Of a DNA stretch of 64,000 nt, positions 16,834 to 25,600 are shown piece by piece. A program made the translations under genes and the position numbers. The number at the start of each line of letters is the position of its first letter. Position 1 is the stretch's first letter. The DNA is from Pirellulales bacterium (GTDB lineage Bacteria; Planctomycetota; Planctomycetia; Pirellulales; JAEUIK01): contig JAHBXR010000027.1 in assembly GCA_019636335.1 (NCBI GenBank), positions 1 through 64,000 of the forward strand, given 5' to 3'. Under the pieces are notes generated by a model, which worked only from the letters and a program-made list of their open reading frames with translations, was not told where the DNA came from and ran no database searches.

Positions 16834-18507
16834 GTGCCAGAAGTCAGGAATCCGCTGTTGAACCGCTACCGCTGGGCCACTGCTGGCGACGTTAACGCCT
16901 TTTTTGGCTTGATGTTAGATAATACCGCGGCGCTGCTGCTCATGGTCGGGCTGCTGGGTGGCGCATTCGGATTCCCTGAAAGTTTTGCTCTTCGTTACAT
17001 GATCCCGGGAACCGCGCTAGGCGTCCTCGTCGGCGACCTGCTCTTCACCTGGATGGCCTTCCGGCTGGCACGCCGCTCTGGTCGTAACGACATAACCGCC
17101 ATGCCTTTAGGTATCGATACGCCAAGCACCTTTGGCATGGTGTTCTTCGTTCTCGGGCCTGCCTATCTTGCCGGAAAAGCCACCGGACTTGCCGAACAAG
17201 ACGCTGCCATCTACGCCTGGCGAATCGGCATGTGCGCGATTATTACCAGCGGGGTCTTCAAACTGGCCTGCTCGCTAGCGGCCCATTGGATGCGGCAAGT
17301 CGTTCCCAGGGCAGGACTTCTGGGTTCGCTGGCCGCTATCGCCCTGGTGCTGATCAGCTTTTTACCGCTACTCGAGGTGGCCCGGGTTCCCGTGGTGGGA
17401 TTCCTGTCGCTTGCCCTGATTTTGGCCACGCTGGTAAGTCGCTTGTCACTGCCCGGCCGGATACCCGGGGCCTTGGGGGCGGTTCTGGTGGGCACGACGG
17501 TCTACTACCTGATGACCTGGACCGGCACGCTGGGGGCCGCCTCCATCGATCAGACCATTCAGACCCAGATCGGGTTCGTGCTCCCCCTACCCACGCTCGA
17601 ATGGTGGGAGGTGTTCCGCGATTCGCTGGTCTACCTGCCGATCGTGATCCCCTTTGCCCTGGCCACGGTTGTGGGAGGCATCGACTGCACGGAGAGCGCC
17701 GCCGCCGTGGGTGACGAGTACAACACGGGGCACGTCGTGGCGGTTGAGGCGGTGGCCACCCTGGTGGCCGGACTATGTGGCGGCGTGATTCAGACGACCC
17801 CCTACATCGGGCATCCGGCGTACAAGGCGATGGGGGGGCGCGCCGCCTATACGCTGGCCACCGCGCTCTTCATTGGCGGTGCGGGAATCTTTGGCTACTT
17901 CGCTTACCTGTACCTCTTTATCCCCAAGGCGGCGATTCTGCCGATCCTGGTCTTCATCGGGCTCGAAATCTCCTCGCAGAGCTTTCATGCCACGCCGACG
18001 CGCCACTATCCGGCGGTCGTCTTCGGCTGCGTGCCCGCCCTGGCTTACCTGGTGATGATCTACGCCGATCGGCTGCTCGGTATTCTCGCGCAGTCGGGGA
18101 CGACGCTCGATACCCTCGAAGCGGGACTGGCCAGCGAGCTGCAAACGATGCGCATGCTCTCGGCCGGCTTCATCGTGACGAGCCTGCTCTGGGCCTCGAC
18201 GCTGGTGGCGATGATCGATCGCCGTTTGAAACAGGCCGCGGCCTATCTGGCCGTCGCCGCCGTGGCAAGCCTGTTCGGCGTCATTCATTCGCCCCTGCCG
18301 GGTGGCTCGATGGTGCTACCCTGGGCGCTGCCCGAGTTGCCCAAAGCGGCCGCGGGGCAGACGCCGTTCTATCTGGCCGCGGCCTACGCGCTGACGGCGG
18401 CGATGCTCTTCGGCTGGGGCATGTGGCGACCCGAAGACGCCAACGGCAATGGCGATTCCGCCGATGAAGGACATCATCACGCCCCCCGTGCGGAGTCATC
18501 TGCGTGA
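16834..18507 (+). CDS. NCS2-like nucleobase/anion permease, multi-pass membrane protein
   Basis: The 557-residue protein has about 12-14 hydrophobic segments and ends in a His/Asp-rich tail (ADEGHHHAPRAESSA). Family-type motifs include NDITAMPLGIDTPSTFGMVF near the first half-helix and GGIDCTESAAAVGDEYNTGH in the second repeat, followed by GVIQTTPYIGHPAYKAMGGR. These fit the xanthine/uracil permease superfamily in the broad sense (AzgA/COG2252-like), but the substrate cannot be named. The start is the GTG at 16834. Its last four codons and stop lie inside the left arm of a palindromic repeat (18497-18581). Confidence 0.75.
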   Translation: MPEVRNPLLNRYRWATAGDVNAFFGLMLDNTAALLLMVGLLGGAFGFPESFALRYMIPGTALGVLVGDLLFTWMAFRLARRSGRNDITAMPLGIDTPSTFGMVFFVLGPAYLAGKATGLAEQDAAIYAWRIGMCAIITSGVFKLACSLAAHWMRQVVPRAGLLGSLAAIALVLISFLPLLEVARVPVVGFLSLALILATLVSRLSLPGRIPGALGAVLVGTTVYYLMTWTGTLGAASIDQTIQTQIGFVLPLPTLEWWEVFRDSLVYLPIVIPFALATVVGGIDCTESAAAVGDEYNTGHVVAVEAVATLVAGLCGGVIQTTPYIGHPAYKAMGGRAAYTLATALFIGGAGIFGYFAYLYLFIPKAAILPILVFIGLEISSQSFHATPTRHYPAVVFGCVPALAYLVMIYADRLLGILAQSGTTLDTLEAGLASELQTMRMLSAGFIVTSLLWASTLVAMIDRRLKQAAAYLAVAAVASLFGVIHSPLPGGSMVLPWALPELPKAAAGQTPFYLAAAYALTAAMLFGWGMWRPEDANGNGDSADEGHHHAPRAESSA

Positions 18508-18581
18508 ATCTGCGTCCGTCTGCGGATCGAGTGCTGCGGCATTCGAGTTGATCCGCAGAGACACGCAGATAAACGCAGATG
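18497..18581. repeat. Palindromic repeat, CATCTGCGT family, copy 2
   Basis: Two 31-nt arms (18497-18527 and 18551-18581) pair at about 26 of 31 positions. Each has three TCTGCG-like blocks at 10-11 nt spacing. The left arm covers the end of the permease gene and supplies its stop codon. Confidence 0.75.
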
Positions 18582-18607
18582 GGTAAATCGTCTGAATAGC
18601 ACTTCAC

Positions 18608-18658
18608 GTTGTGTCGTCGTGGTCGATCTCAAATGGTTTGCAACTACGACGGCACGAC
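18608..18658. repeat. Palindromic repeat, GTCGTGGT family, copy 2
   Basis: GTTGTGTCGTCGTGGT (18608-18623) faces ACTACGACGGCACGAC (18643-18658). Both arms match the element at 6147-6187. It lies 26 nt after the CATCTGCGT-family element, so two families are neighbours here. Confidence 0.7.
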
Positions 18659-18718
18659 GGATCTGATCGAACACAGGTGCTCCGCCTACCCCAAGTGCTG
18701 CCGAAGATGCGCGACGGC

Positions 18719-18985
18719 TTAGCGGTCCGCTTTCGGCTTCTCTTCCACGGGGGGCGGATCCTGTCGCGGGGGCGTGCGGTGCTGCAAAAAGGGGAGGTTG
18801 ATGCCCAGCTTGGCAAGCGAGGCCAGCAGCACGCCCGTGAAGAAGACCTCGTCGAGGTTACCGACGAAGGGGAGATTGTCCGGGATCTCGAAGAAGCCCA
18901 TCGAGATGTTCGACAGGTAGACGAGCGAGACGATCACACCAAAAACGGCCAGGCCAATCGAACCGCAACCACGCTCTTCGGCCAT
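18719..18985 (-). CDS. Small membrane protein with YkvA/DUF1232-like core
   Basis: The product has 88 residues from the ATG at 18985. It has two hydrophobic segments (SIGLAVFGVIVSLVYLSNI and EVFFTGVLLASLAKLGINL). Between them lies FEIPDNLPFVGNLDE, which resembles the IPD-x-IP-x-LG-x-LDD core of DUF1232/YkvA proteins. A Pro-rich polar tail follows. The gene lies 110 nt after lepB on the same strand and may share its transcript. A frame open upstream into the lepB tail has no family similarity. The function of the family is not established. Confidence 0.65.
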   Translation of the reverse strand: MAEERGCGSIGLAVFGVIVSLVYLSNISMGFFEIPDNLPFVGNLDEVFFTGVLLASLAKLGINLPFLQHRTPPRQDPPPVEEKPKADR

Positions 18986-19095
18986 CCAAGAGACTCCGAC
19001 TGGGGATGTAACGATCCAATTGCTATTCGCAATTATACGACCGTTCTTGGTGCCGTAGGGGAGGAAGTCTCTCGACTGCATGGCACCGGTGAGCT

Positions 19096-19674
19096 TCATC
19101 GCACCCAGCCGGCTCGTTCCTTGGGCCACACGATCAGCCAGGCGCGGCCGATGATCCGCTCCGCCGGCACCGGGCCATTAAAGCGGCTGTCCTCCGAGTC
19201 TTTCAGGTCGTCTCCCAGCACGTAGTACCCGTCGCCACACGGCACCGGCTTGCCGTAGCGCAGGTACTTCTGATCGATCACGGGGGGCACTTCCACACGC
19301 TGGCCGTCGATCAAGAGTTCGCGGTCGGCCAGCATCTGCACCGACTCGCCCGGCAGCCCGACGACTCGCTTCATCCGCCGCTCGCCCGACTTGTCGCGAA
19401 AGGTGATCACCTCCCAGCGCCGTGGCGTGCAGAACCAGCCACTCAGCTTTTCGGTGAGGACGCGATCGCCGTCGTCGAGGCTCGTCCCTTCGAGCGTGGG
19501 GGACATCGACGGCGAGACGATCGCCGAGTAGTCGAACGACAACCAACTGACGAGCACGATGCCGCCAAAGGTGGCCAGCACGTGCTCGCACCAGCGCAGC
19601 GCGCAAAGGAACCAACGCGGGTCGCGCGCCGGCTGATGCGCATGGATGGAGTGTTCGCTCGCACGACGCAACAT
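19096..19674 (-). CDS. lepB: Signal peptidase I
   Basis: This 192-residue membrane protease removes signal peptides from exported proteins. A membrane anchor (VLATFGGIVLVSWLSF) is followed by the nucleophile Ser in SPSMSPTL, the general-base Lys in RRMKRVVGLPGE and the family box LGDDLKDSEDSRFNGPV. The length is typical of compact one-anchor type I peptidases. The ATG at 19674 gives MLRRASEHS; it lies 7 nt after the stop of a small membrane-protein gene, so the two are translationally close. The catalytic dyad is complete. Confidence 0.93.
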   Translation of the reverse strand: MLRRASEHSIHAHQPARDPRWFLCALRWCEHVLATFGGIVLVSWLSFDYSAIVSPSMSPTLEGTSLDDGDRVLTEKLSGWFCTPRRWEVITFRDKSGERRMKRVVGLPGESVQMLADRELLIDGQRVEVPPVIDQKYLRYGKPVPCGDGYYVLGDDLKDSEDSRFNGPVPAERIIGRAWLIVWPKERAGWVR

Positions 19675-19681
19675 GGCTACG

Positions 19682-19963
19682 TTATTCGTGCGTGCGATCG
19701 GCGACTGCGGCTTCAGCGGCCGCGTCGATTTCGAGCAGACGTGCCTGCCGCTCGAGTTGCGCGGAGTGCGTCGCACCGTTCGTCGGACGACTGTTCGCCA
19801 AGAGCAGGAATGCCGCGCCGCCGGCCACGACACAACTCAAGGCCAGCAGCCCAAAATCACCCAGCCGCGATGGGCGCCGCTCGTCAAGCCGCAGTTGGGC
19901 CGGATCGACGGGCAGATCTTGCGAATCGTCGCGTGGTACTTCGGGAAGTTCATACTTGGCCAT
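19682..19963 (-). CDS. Small single-pass membrane protein upstream of lepB
   Basis: The product has 93 residues: an acidic N-terminus (MAKYELPEVPRDDSQDLP), a membrane segment (LGDFGLLALSCVVAGGAAFLLL) and an Ala/Glu-rich helical tail. The ATG at 19963 is preceded by GAGGG on the coding strand. The stop lies 7 nt before lepB, which points to an operon. I do not recognise a family; a role in secretion is only suggested by position. Confidence 0.65.
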   Translation of the reverse strand: MAKYELPEVPRDDSQDLPVDPAQLRLDERRPSRLGDFGLLALSCVVAGGAAFLLLANSRPTNGATHSAQLERQARLLEIDAAAEAAVADRTHE

Positions 19964-20258
19964 GCCTCGACCCTCTTTCTCTGAAAAAGTTCCGGACGGA
20001 GGTGCGTCTAGCCAGCGCGGATGTGTTCCGACACCGCGCAAGCACGGCAAGCGAAAGAATCGAACAGATAGTGACAGGTGCGCGAACGGCGAAGGGAGAT
20101 GTGACGACTTCGATTATCCGCCGCGTGTGAAACCGCCGCAAGCTTTTGTTCCCGCGAATATTCGTTTGGTTGCAAACGATCTGTCGCGCCGCCACACTGC
20201 GGCGTCGATGGCCGCGCTACGCACGAACACGTTCTACGTTTGATGGACAGGTCGCTTC

Positions 20259-21530
20259 ATGCTTGTTGCCCTCTCGCGCCCGCGCGTGCTGATCGTCGCC
20301 CTGCTGATGGCGTTCACCTTCTCGGGGCACTTCAATCGCGTGAGCATGTCGGTGGCGGGCACCGAGCGGCTGATGGACGAGTATCGGCTGAGTGAGACCC
20401 AGATGGGATCGGTCTACTCGGCCTATCTCGTGCTCTACACGCTGGCGATGATTCCCGGCGGATGGCTGATCGACCGTATCGGCGCCAAGCGGGCGTTGGG
20501 GGGCATGGCGGTCGCCTCGGCCCTGTTGATCGTGCTGACGGGCAGCATCGGCTGGTTGTCGCTCGGGGCGATGGTTCTGCCGGTGTTGTGGGTCGTGCGC
20601 GGCACGATGGGGCTGGTGAGCGCGCCGCTGCATCCCGGTTGCGCGCGGGCCGTGTCGCTGTGGATGCCACCGGAAAGCCGCGCGACGGCCAACGGTCTCG
20701 TCACGGCGGCGGCGCTCGTCGGCATCGCGGCGACCTACTACGTCTTCGGATCGATGATGGACGTGCTCGACTGGCCGGCGGCCTTCGTCGTGTGTGGCGT
20801 TTTGACGGGCGTGCTGGGTGTGGTGTGGCTGATGGTGGCCTCCGATGGTCCGTCCGCGCGCGAGGAAGCGCCATCGGTTGATACGTTGTCGGCCGCGGCA
20901 CAGACGATCGCCGTGCCGCCGCTCGAGCCCTCGCCCGCCTGGTACGCGCTATTGCGCAACCGCAGCCTGCTCTTGCTCACCGGCAGTTACGCGGCGCTGG
21001 GATACTTTCAATATCTGTTCTTCTATTGGATGCAGTACTACTTCAAAGAGGTGCTGCACTACGACTCGCAAGAGAGCCGTCTCTACGCCACGATTCCGAA
21101 CCTGGCGATGGCCGCGGCGATGTTCGTTGGAGGCGGACTGTCGGATCGGCTCTTGCCGCGCTTCGGGGTGCGCGTGTCGCGCGCCGCGGTGCCTGGCATG
21201 GGGCTGCTGGCGAGCGCCCTCCTGCTACTGTTGGGCACCGCGGCCGAGAGCTCGTTCTGGATCGTCACGTTCTTCGCCCTGGCGATGGGGGCAGCCGGAC
21301 TGGGCGAAGGGGTTTTTTGGACCACGGCCATCGAACTCGGCGGCCGACGCGGCGGGACTTCGGCCGCCATCTTCAACACGGGAGGCAACGTCGGCGGATT
21401 GCTGGCGCCGGTGGTGACGCCGTGGTTCGCCTCGTACTTCGGTTGGCAGTGGGGACTGGCGCTGGCGAGTGCGATTTGTCTGATCGGCGCCACGCTGTGG
21501 ATTTGGATCGATCCGCGGGAGCGCGGTTAG
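20259..21530 (+). CDS. MFS transporter, anion:cation symporter-like
   Basis: The 423-residue protein has twelve predicted membrane helices split by a central polar loop around residues 200-220 (EEAPSVDTLSAAAQT). MFS signatures are present: GGWLIDRIGAKRALGG between helices 2 and 3, and GGLSDRLLPRFG in the second half. FNRVSMSVAG in helix 1 and RATANGLVTAAALVGIAATYY resemble the ACS group (sugar-acid and organic-anion carriers). The substrate is unknown. GGACAGG precedes the ATG. Its 3' end overlaps by 4 nt the convergent gene that ends at 21527. Confidence 0.85.
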   Translation: MLVALSRPRVLIVALLMAFTFSGHFNRVSMSVAGTERLMDEYRLSETQMGSVYSAYLVLYTLAMIPGGWLIDRIGAKRALGGMAVASALLIVLTGSIGWLSLGAMVLPVLWVVRGTMGLVSAPLHPGCARAVSLWMPPESRATANGLVTAAALVGIAATYYVFGSMMDVLDWPAAFVVCGVLTGVLGVVWLMVASDGPSAREEAPSVDTLSAAAQTIAVPPLEPSPAWYALLRNRSLLLLTGSYAALGYFQYLFFYWMQYYFKEVLHYDSQESRLYATIPNLAMAAAMFVGGGLSDRLLPRFGVRVSRAAVPGMGLLASALLLLLGTAAESSFWIVTFFALAMGAAGLGEGVFWTTAIELGGRRGGTSAAIFNTGGNVGGLLAPVVTPWFASYFGWQWGLALASAICLIGATLWIWIDPRERG

Positions 21531-21946
21531 TTCTGCTCGGCGGCTCGGCGCTGGTTTTCGAGCATCTCTTCCATCGCAGCGGTGGCGCGGGCTTCGCCAT
21601 CTTCCTGCCCCTGCTGCATGTACGCCTGCATTTCGCGGGCATTGGTGAGGGCCTTTTCGGCCGCGGCACAGACCTCGTCGAAGCGGGCCTTCACATGCGG
21701 GCGAATCGCCCACTGAGTGAGCTGCTTGTATTCGAGAATCCTGGTGTTCAGGATCGACTGCTCGGTGTCGTAGTTCAAACTGCCCGACTGCGCCTGACCA
21801 TAATAGCTGTGCGAGCTGCTATCGATCGAATCGAGAATCCGCTCCGCGGCAGCCGTGTTCTTGTTGTAGATGGAGTTCAAGCCCACGTAGAGCACGACGA
21901 GCAACACGACCAATCCGGCACCGGCGATGAGCAGCTTCTTGAGCAT
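21527..21946 (-). CDS. Membrane-anchored small protein of unknown function
   Basis: The product has 139 residues with an N-terminal anchor (LKKLLIAGAGLVVLLVVLYVG) and a mostly helical outer part (RILDSIDSSSHSYYGQAQ, then a long helix ending NQRRAAEQN). A good AGGAGA site lies just upstream of the ATG. There are no Cys or metal motifs. It overlaps the 3' end of the MFS gene by 4 nt. The family is not recognised. Confidence 0.65.
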   Translation of the reverse strand: MLKKLLIAGAGLVVLLVVLYVGLNSIYNKNTAAAERILDSIDSSSHSYYGQAQSGSLNYDTEQSILNTRILEYKQLTQWAIRPHVKARFDEVCAAAEKALTNAREMQAYMQQGQEDGEARATAAMEEMLENQRRAAEQN

Positions 21947-22052
21947 GGCGATTTTCTCCTTGGTTGCAGATAGGATGCGTTTTGCCGGACAAAAGTTCCA
22001 CCGACTGCCCGACTCGTTTCGACAATAATCCCGTCGCTCGACTCACCTCGTG

Positions 22053-22589
22053 CTACGACTCGGCACGCTTCCGCTTGGGCTTCCTGTTTTGCCGCGGCTC
22101 TTCGAGCTGTGCCACTCGCCCGCGCAGGTCCATGAGGAAGGCTCGCACGCGCAGCTTGATGTCGCGCTCTTTGGCCCAGGCGAGGATTTCTCGACGGAGT
22201 TGGTTGGCATATTTGCGATGACAGGCGAATTCTGCTTTCTCCTGCCCCTCGTCGAAGTCGCCGGCCTCTTGCAGGAAATCGCGATAGGCGCCGCAGTCGC
22301 GATGCTCGAGGATGTAGACGTCGTGGATGTGGTGCAGCTTGTAGGCTTTGTCGAGATGATCGAAGAAGGTGCATTTCCAGTGCTCATACTCGGGCAGGTT
22401 CGCGCCAAGCGCCCCCAGCGCCGCCCCCGCCATGATGACGTGGTCATAGCGGTTCACGAGCCCGTCGTGGTCCATGAAGGCCACGATCTCGTCGAGTAGC
22501 CGCAGGTCCATGCAGGTGAGCAGCAGCACCGGCCCACGCGCGGGGGGGTAAGAAGAATCGTGGGGCGGATGACGATGTCCTGGTGGCAT
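22053..22589 (-). CDS. Beta-carbonic-anhydrase-like protein
   Basis: This 178-residue protein carries the zinc-ligand pattern of beta-carbonic anhydrases: CMDLR (C26, D28, R30) and EHRDCGAY (H96, C99), with YDHVIMAGAALGAL between them. It probably hydrates CO2 reversibly or is one of the divergent relatives of that fold. The C-terminus is strongly basic (QNRKPKRKRAES). The start at 22589 lies inside the tail of the truncated metallohydrolase frame, overlapping it by 146 nt. That arrangement suggests the upstream gene lost its end next to this one. Confidence 0.8.
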   Translation of the reverse strand: MPPGHRHPPHDSSYPPARGPVLLLTCMDLRLLDEIVAFMDHDGLVNRYDHVIMAGAALGALGANLPEYEHWKCTFFDHLDKAYKLHHIHDVYILEHRDCGAYRDFLQEAGDFDEGQEKAEFACHRKYANQLRREILAWAKERDIKLRVRAFLMDLRGRVAQLEEPRQNRKPKRKRAES

Positions 22590-23244
22590 GTTGAGTGGCC
22601 CCTGTTTCGTGGATCGTGCTAGAAGAGGGCATGTTATTGCTCGTGTACTCGAGATCGGCCTCGGCCCGTTCGAGGTAGGAGAGAAAGACAATCCAGAGGC
22701 CATCGGCCAGCGGCACCTCGCTCAGATAGCGATCGGCCTCTTGCCGGCTCATTTTCATGAGGTGCAGGTGCGTGTTGCCCGCTATATACCAACTCTTGAG
22801 CGCATCATGAAAGCTGGTTAGCGGAATTTCGAGCGTGGCTTCCGTCTTACCGGTCAGATCAAGGTGCTGGTGCGCCGCGCGTTCCGTCTCCAGCCCCGAG
22901 AACGCGTCGACCGAGATCTCCTTCGCCGGCACCGTGAGCACGGTTGGTCCCGCAAGCACCCACCAGTTGTGAATCGGCCCGATCTGTTCGATGCCCTGGC
23001 CGCGGTTCAACAGGTTCGGTAGCTCGACGAGTTTGTCGTCGTGATCGAGGACCTGCACGACGCCGGGCAGCGGCTCCCCCGATTTCGCGTCGATGAGCGA
23101 AAGCTTGAGCTGGCACGTCGGGCCGTCAGCCGTGCGCCGCGCGATGGTGTGCGTCGTAGAGGTCGGCTTGGGAGGCGGGTCGTGGGCATACAGCAACGTC
23201 GAAGAGTGCCACGCGCAGAACACCGCGGTTACCAATGTTCGCAT
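22444..23244 (-). pseudogene. 3'-truncated PHP/CehA-type metallohydrolase gene
   Basis: The open frame has 266 codons. Residues 1-22 look like a signal peptide. Residues 45-203 resemble the N-terminal half of secreted CehA/McbA-type metallohydrolases: an Ig-like domain (LKLSLIDAKSGEPLPGVV, PIHNWWVLAGP, VDAFSGLETE) and then the first metal motif GNTHLHLMKMSRQEADRYL and VFLSYLERAEADLEYTSN. After about residue 203 (near 22636) the frame runs out of register into the carbonic anhydrase gene and yields low-complexity sequence. The rest of the catalytic PHP domain is absent, so activity is unlikely. Confidence 0.65.
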
Positions 23245-23455
23245 TGCCTAAGGTCGTCGCATGGCACCAACTCGTCGTGTAACTTCGAGGCGATCTGCGG
23301 CCAGTTTACGCTCACTTGAGCGTCACTGCTATTTCGCCGCCACTCCAGGATCCCGATTCAACAGCAAGTGCGGTGCCCCAAATCCACTGAGCCGGGTAAG
23401 ATATCGAGCGAAGAAGGGCTCATCTTGCAGCAAGGCAGCTTTCGGAGCGCACTCG

Positions 23456-24448
23456 ATGATTCTGGCCGGTGATATCGGTGGCACGAAGACCAACCTGGGC
23501 TACTTTCGTGCCGAGGGAAAAAAACTCACTTCCGTCGTCGAGCAGAAGTATCCCAGCCGCGATCACGCCGGACTGGCCGAAATCGTGCTCGACTTCCTCA
23601 AGAACCACTGCCCCGGCGAAGAGGTGATAGTGGGCTGCTTCGGCATCGCCGGGCCCGTGCGCAACGGCCGTTGCGAGGCGACGAACCTCCCCTGGATCAT
23701 CGATGCCAAGGAACTGGCGGCCAAGGCCAAACTGCCCACGGCGATCCTGATTAACGATCTCGAGGCGAACGCCTACGGCATCGCCTGTCTCGACGAGACG
23801 CAGCTTGCCACGCTCCATGCGGGCGCGCCCAACGCAAGCGGCAATGCGGCCATCATCGCGGCGGGCACGGGTTTGGGCGAGGCGGGGCTCTATTGGGATA
23901 CGCACACGCATCGCCCCTTCGCTTGTGAAGGGGGCCACGGCGACTTCGCCCCGCTCAACGAATTGCAAGCCGAGCTATGGCACTACCTGCGCGGGCGCTG
24001 GGAACACGTCGCTTACGAACGTGTCCTCTCGGGGCCGGGCCTGGTAAACTTGTACGAGTTCCTCCGCGACACGAAGCGCGGCGAAGAACCCGCCTGGCTG
24101 GCGGAAGAATTGAAGGCCGGTGATCCGGCCGCCGCCATTTCAATCGCGGCGATGGCGGGCAAGTCGCCGCTGGCCGAGGCGGCACTCGATCTCTTCGTGC
24201 AAATCTACGGCGCCGAGGCGGGCAATCTCGCCCTCAAGATCATGTCGACCGGCGGGCTGTACATCGGAGGGGGGATCGCGCCGAAGATCCTCGACAAGCT
24301 CCGGTCGGGCTCGTTCGTCGAGAGCTTTCTGGCCAAGGGACGCATGCGCGATCTGCTCGCCGCGATGCCCGTGCAGGTGATCCTCGAGCCGAAGACGGCG
24401 CTTCTCGGTGCGGCACGCTGCGGGGCACTAGCGGCGCAGTTAATCTAG
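23456..24448 (+). CDS. glk: Glucokinase
   Basis: This 330-residue enzyme phosphorylates glucose with ATP. Hallmarks are the phosphate loop LAGDIGGTKTNLGYF at the N-terminus, CFGIAGPVRNGRCEATNLPW, the sugar and catalytic region INDLEANAYG, IIAAGTGLGEAGL, CEGGHGDFAPLNELQAELW and the adenosine loop STGGLYIGGGIAPKIL. The ATG at 23456 gives MILAGDIGG; the longer open frame upstream has no family similarity. It seems to be a single-gene unit. Confidence 0.94.
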   Translation: MILAGDIGGTKTNLGYFRAEGKKLTSVVEQKYPSRDHAGLAEIVLDFLKNHCPGEEVIVGCFGIAGPVRNGRCEATNLPWIIDAKELAAKAKLPTAILINDLEANAYGIACLDETQLATLHAGAPNASGNAAIIAAGTGLGEAGLYWDTHTHRPFACEGGHGDFAPLNELQAELWHYLRGRWEHVAYERVLSGPGLVNLYEFLRDTKRGEEPAWLAEELKAGDPAAAISIAAMAGKSPLAEAALDLFVQIYGAEAGNLALKIMSTGGLYIGGGIAPKILDKLRSGSFVESFLAKGRMRDLLAAMPVQVILEPKTALLGAARCGALAAQLI

Positions 24449-24833
24449 GCAGCGCGGTCGCTCGCGGAATCGCGCTGAAGCGTGAATTTTAAAGTTGTGC
24501 TGATCGAACAGCACCAAGAAACACGCCGCGGATAAGTAGTCGGGTAGCACCGATCACCTTGCGGAAAAAGCTCTCCCTTGGAAGCGAACCCGAGTCGCCA
24601 GATGGTCGGTGTCGCGCAGCGACCAGAGGAACTGCACGACGTGTGCGCCGCGAACGAGGGAGAGAAATGGACGGGCCCTCATCCTCTTGTCGCTGCGCGA
24701 CACGGACGATTTTCCGACTCCGATTCATCCCGTTCCGCAGGCCACTCTGGAAAATCATCCGTGCCACCCGATCCATGCGCAACTTCAAAACTCACGTTTC
24801 GGGTTAAGTTCTGTCAGCCTCGTGGCGCCCGAC
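24449..24833. other. Intergenic interval between glk and tsaB
   Basis: No gene is supported here. The stretch separates two convergent genes and contains the inverted repeat at 24609-24703 and the motif CTCACGTTTCGGGTTA at 24791-24806. Confidence 0.5.
24609..24703. repeat. 22-bp inverted repeat with long loop
   Basis: GTGTCGCGCAGCGACCAGAG (start of the 24609-24630 arm) pairs with the arm at 24682-24703 at 21 of 22 positions across a 51-nt loop. It could form a large hairpin between the convergent genes. Confidence 0.7.
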
Positions 24834-25520
24834 CTACGCGCGGTGTTGCATTGCTTGCTTTTCTTCGGCGGCGCTCAGACGCAGATAGAGCGGCACGAGT
24901 TGGATGGGATCGTCGCGCTGGCCGGCGAGATACTTCTGCCACGCCACACGCGCCACGGCTGCGGCCGTCGGTGCGCGGTGGGCCGAATCGATCGGTGCCA
25001 CGCCGGGCGGTAGTGGTGAGCCGAGCTTGTCGAGCAGCGGTCCGGTGACGGTGTCGCCGGGCTGCAGCGCCGCCAGCCATGCGGCCATGTCGACGATGTG
25101 CGACGGCACGACGGTCGTCGATGCCGCCGCGATACCCCGCGAGAACTGAGCCGCGAAGGCCTGGCTCCGTCCTGCGTCGAGAATGACGTGCAGTCGCCGA
25201 TACTCGCCCGGTGCCTGCGAGGCGATGACTTCGAGCGTATCGACGGCCACGAGTTCGGCCCCCACCGCGTAGGCGAACGTCTTGGCCGTCGTCACGCCAA
25301 TGCGCAGACCGGTGAAGGAGCCCGGCCCCGCCGTGACGGCGACCAATTGCACGTCGCGAGGCTGCCAGCCTTGCGCCGTCAACAGGTCGCGGAGCGCCGG
25401 GGCCAGCGACTGGGCACTGCGCTGTTTGCTCGTCAATTCCTGTGCGGCCAGAATGTGCTCGCCGTCGAAGGCGGCCACGCTGCCACGCAGTCCACTCGTT
25501 TCCAGGGCAATGCCACGCAC
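24834..25520 (-). CDS. tsaB: tRNA N6-threonylcarbamoyladenosine synthesis protein TsaB
   Basis: This 228-residue protein is the dimer partner of TsaD in making the t6A37 modification of ANN-decoding tRNAs. Family marks are the N-terminus RGIALETSGLRGSVAAF, the conserved VTAGPGSFTGLRIGVTTAKTFAYA and DAGRSQAFAAQF. The start is GTG at 25520, which gives the expected short N-terminus. The C-terminal part, which varies in this family, ends in LVPLYLRLSAAEEKQ. No other t6A gene lies in the window. Confidence 0.92.
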   Translation of the reverse strand: MRGIALETSGLRGSVAAFDGEHILAAQELTSKQRSAQSLAPALRDLLTAQGWQPRDVQLVAVTAGPGSFTGLRIGVTTAKTFAYAVGAELVAVDTLEVIASQAPGEYRRLHVILDAGRSQAFAAQFSRGIAAASTTVVPSHIVDMAAWLAALQPGDTVTGPLLDKLGSPLPPGVAPIDSAHRAPTAAAVARVAWQKYLAGQRDDPIQLVPLYLRLSAAEEKQAMQHRA

Positions 25521-25600
25521 GCGTTCTTGTCCCCCTCGTTGTCGATGCCCTGTGTTCCGGCCTGCCAGACCCCTGGTGGCGACGCGATGTCGTTCGACCG

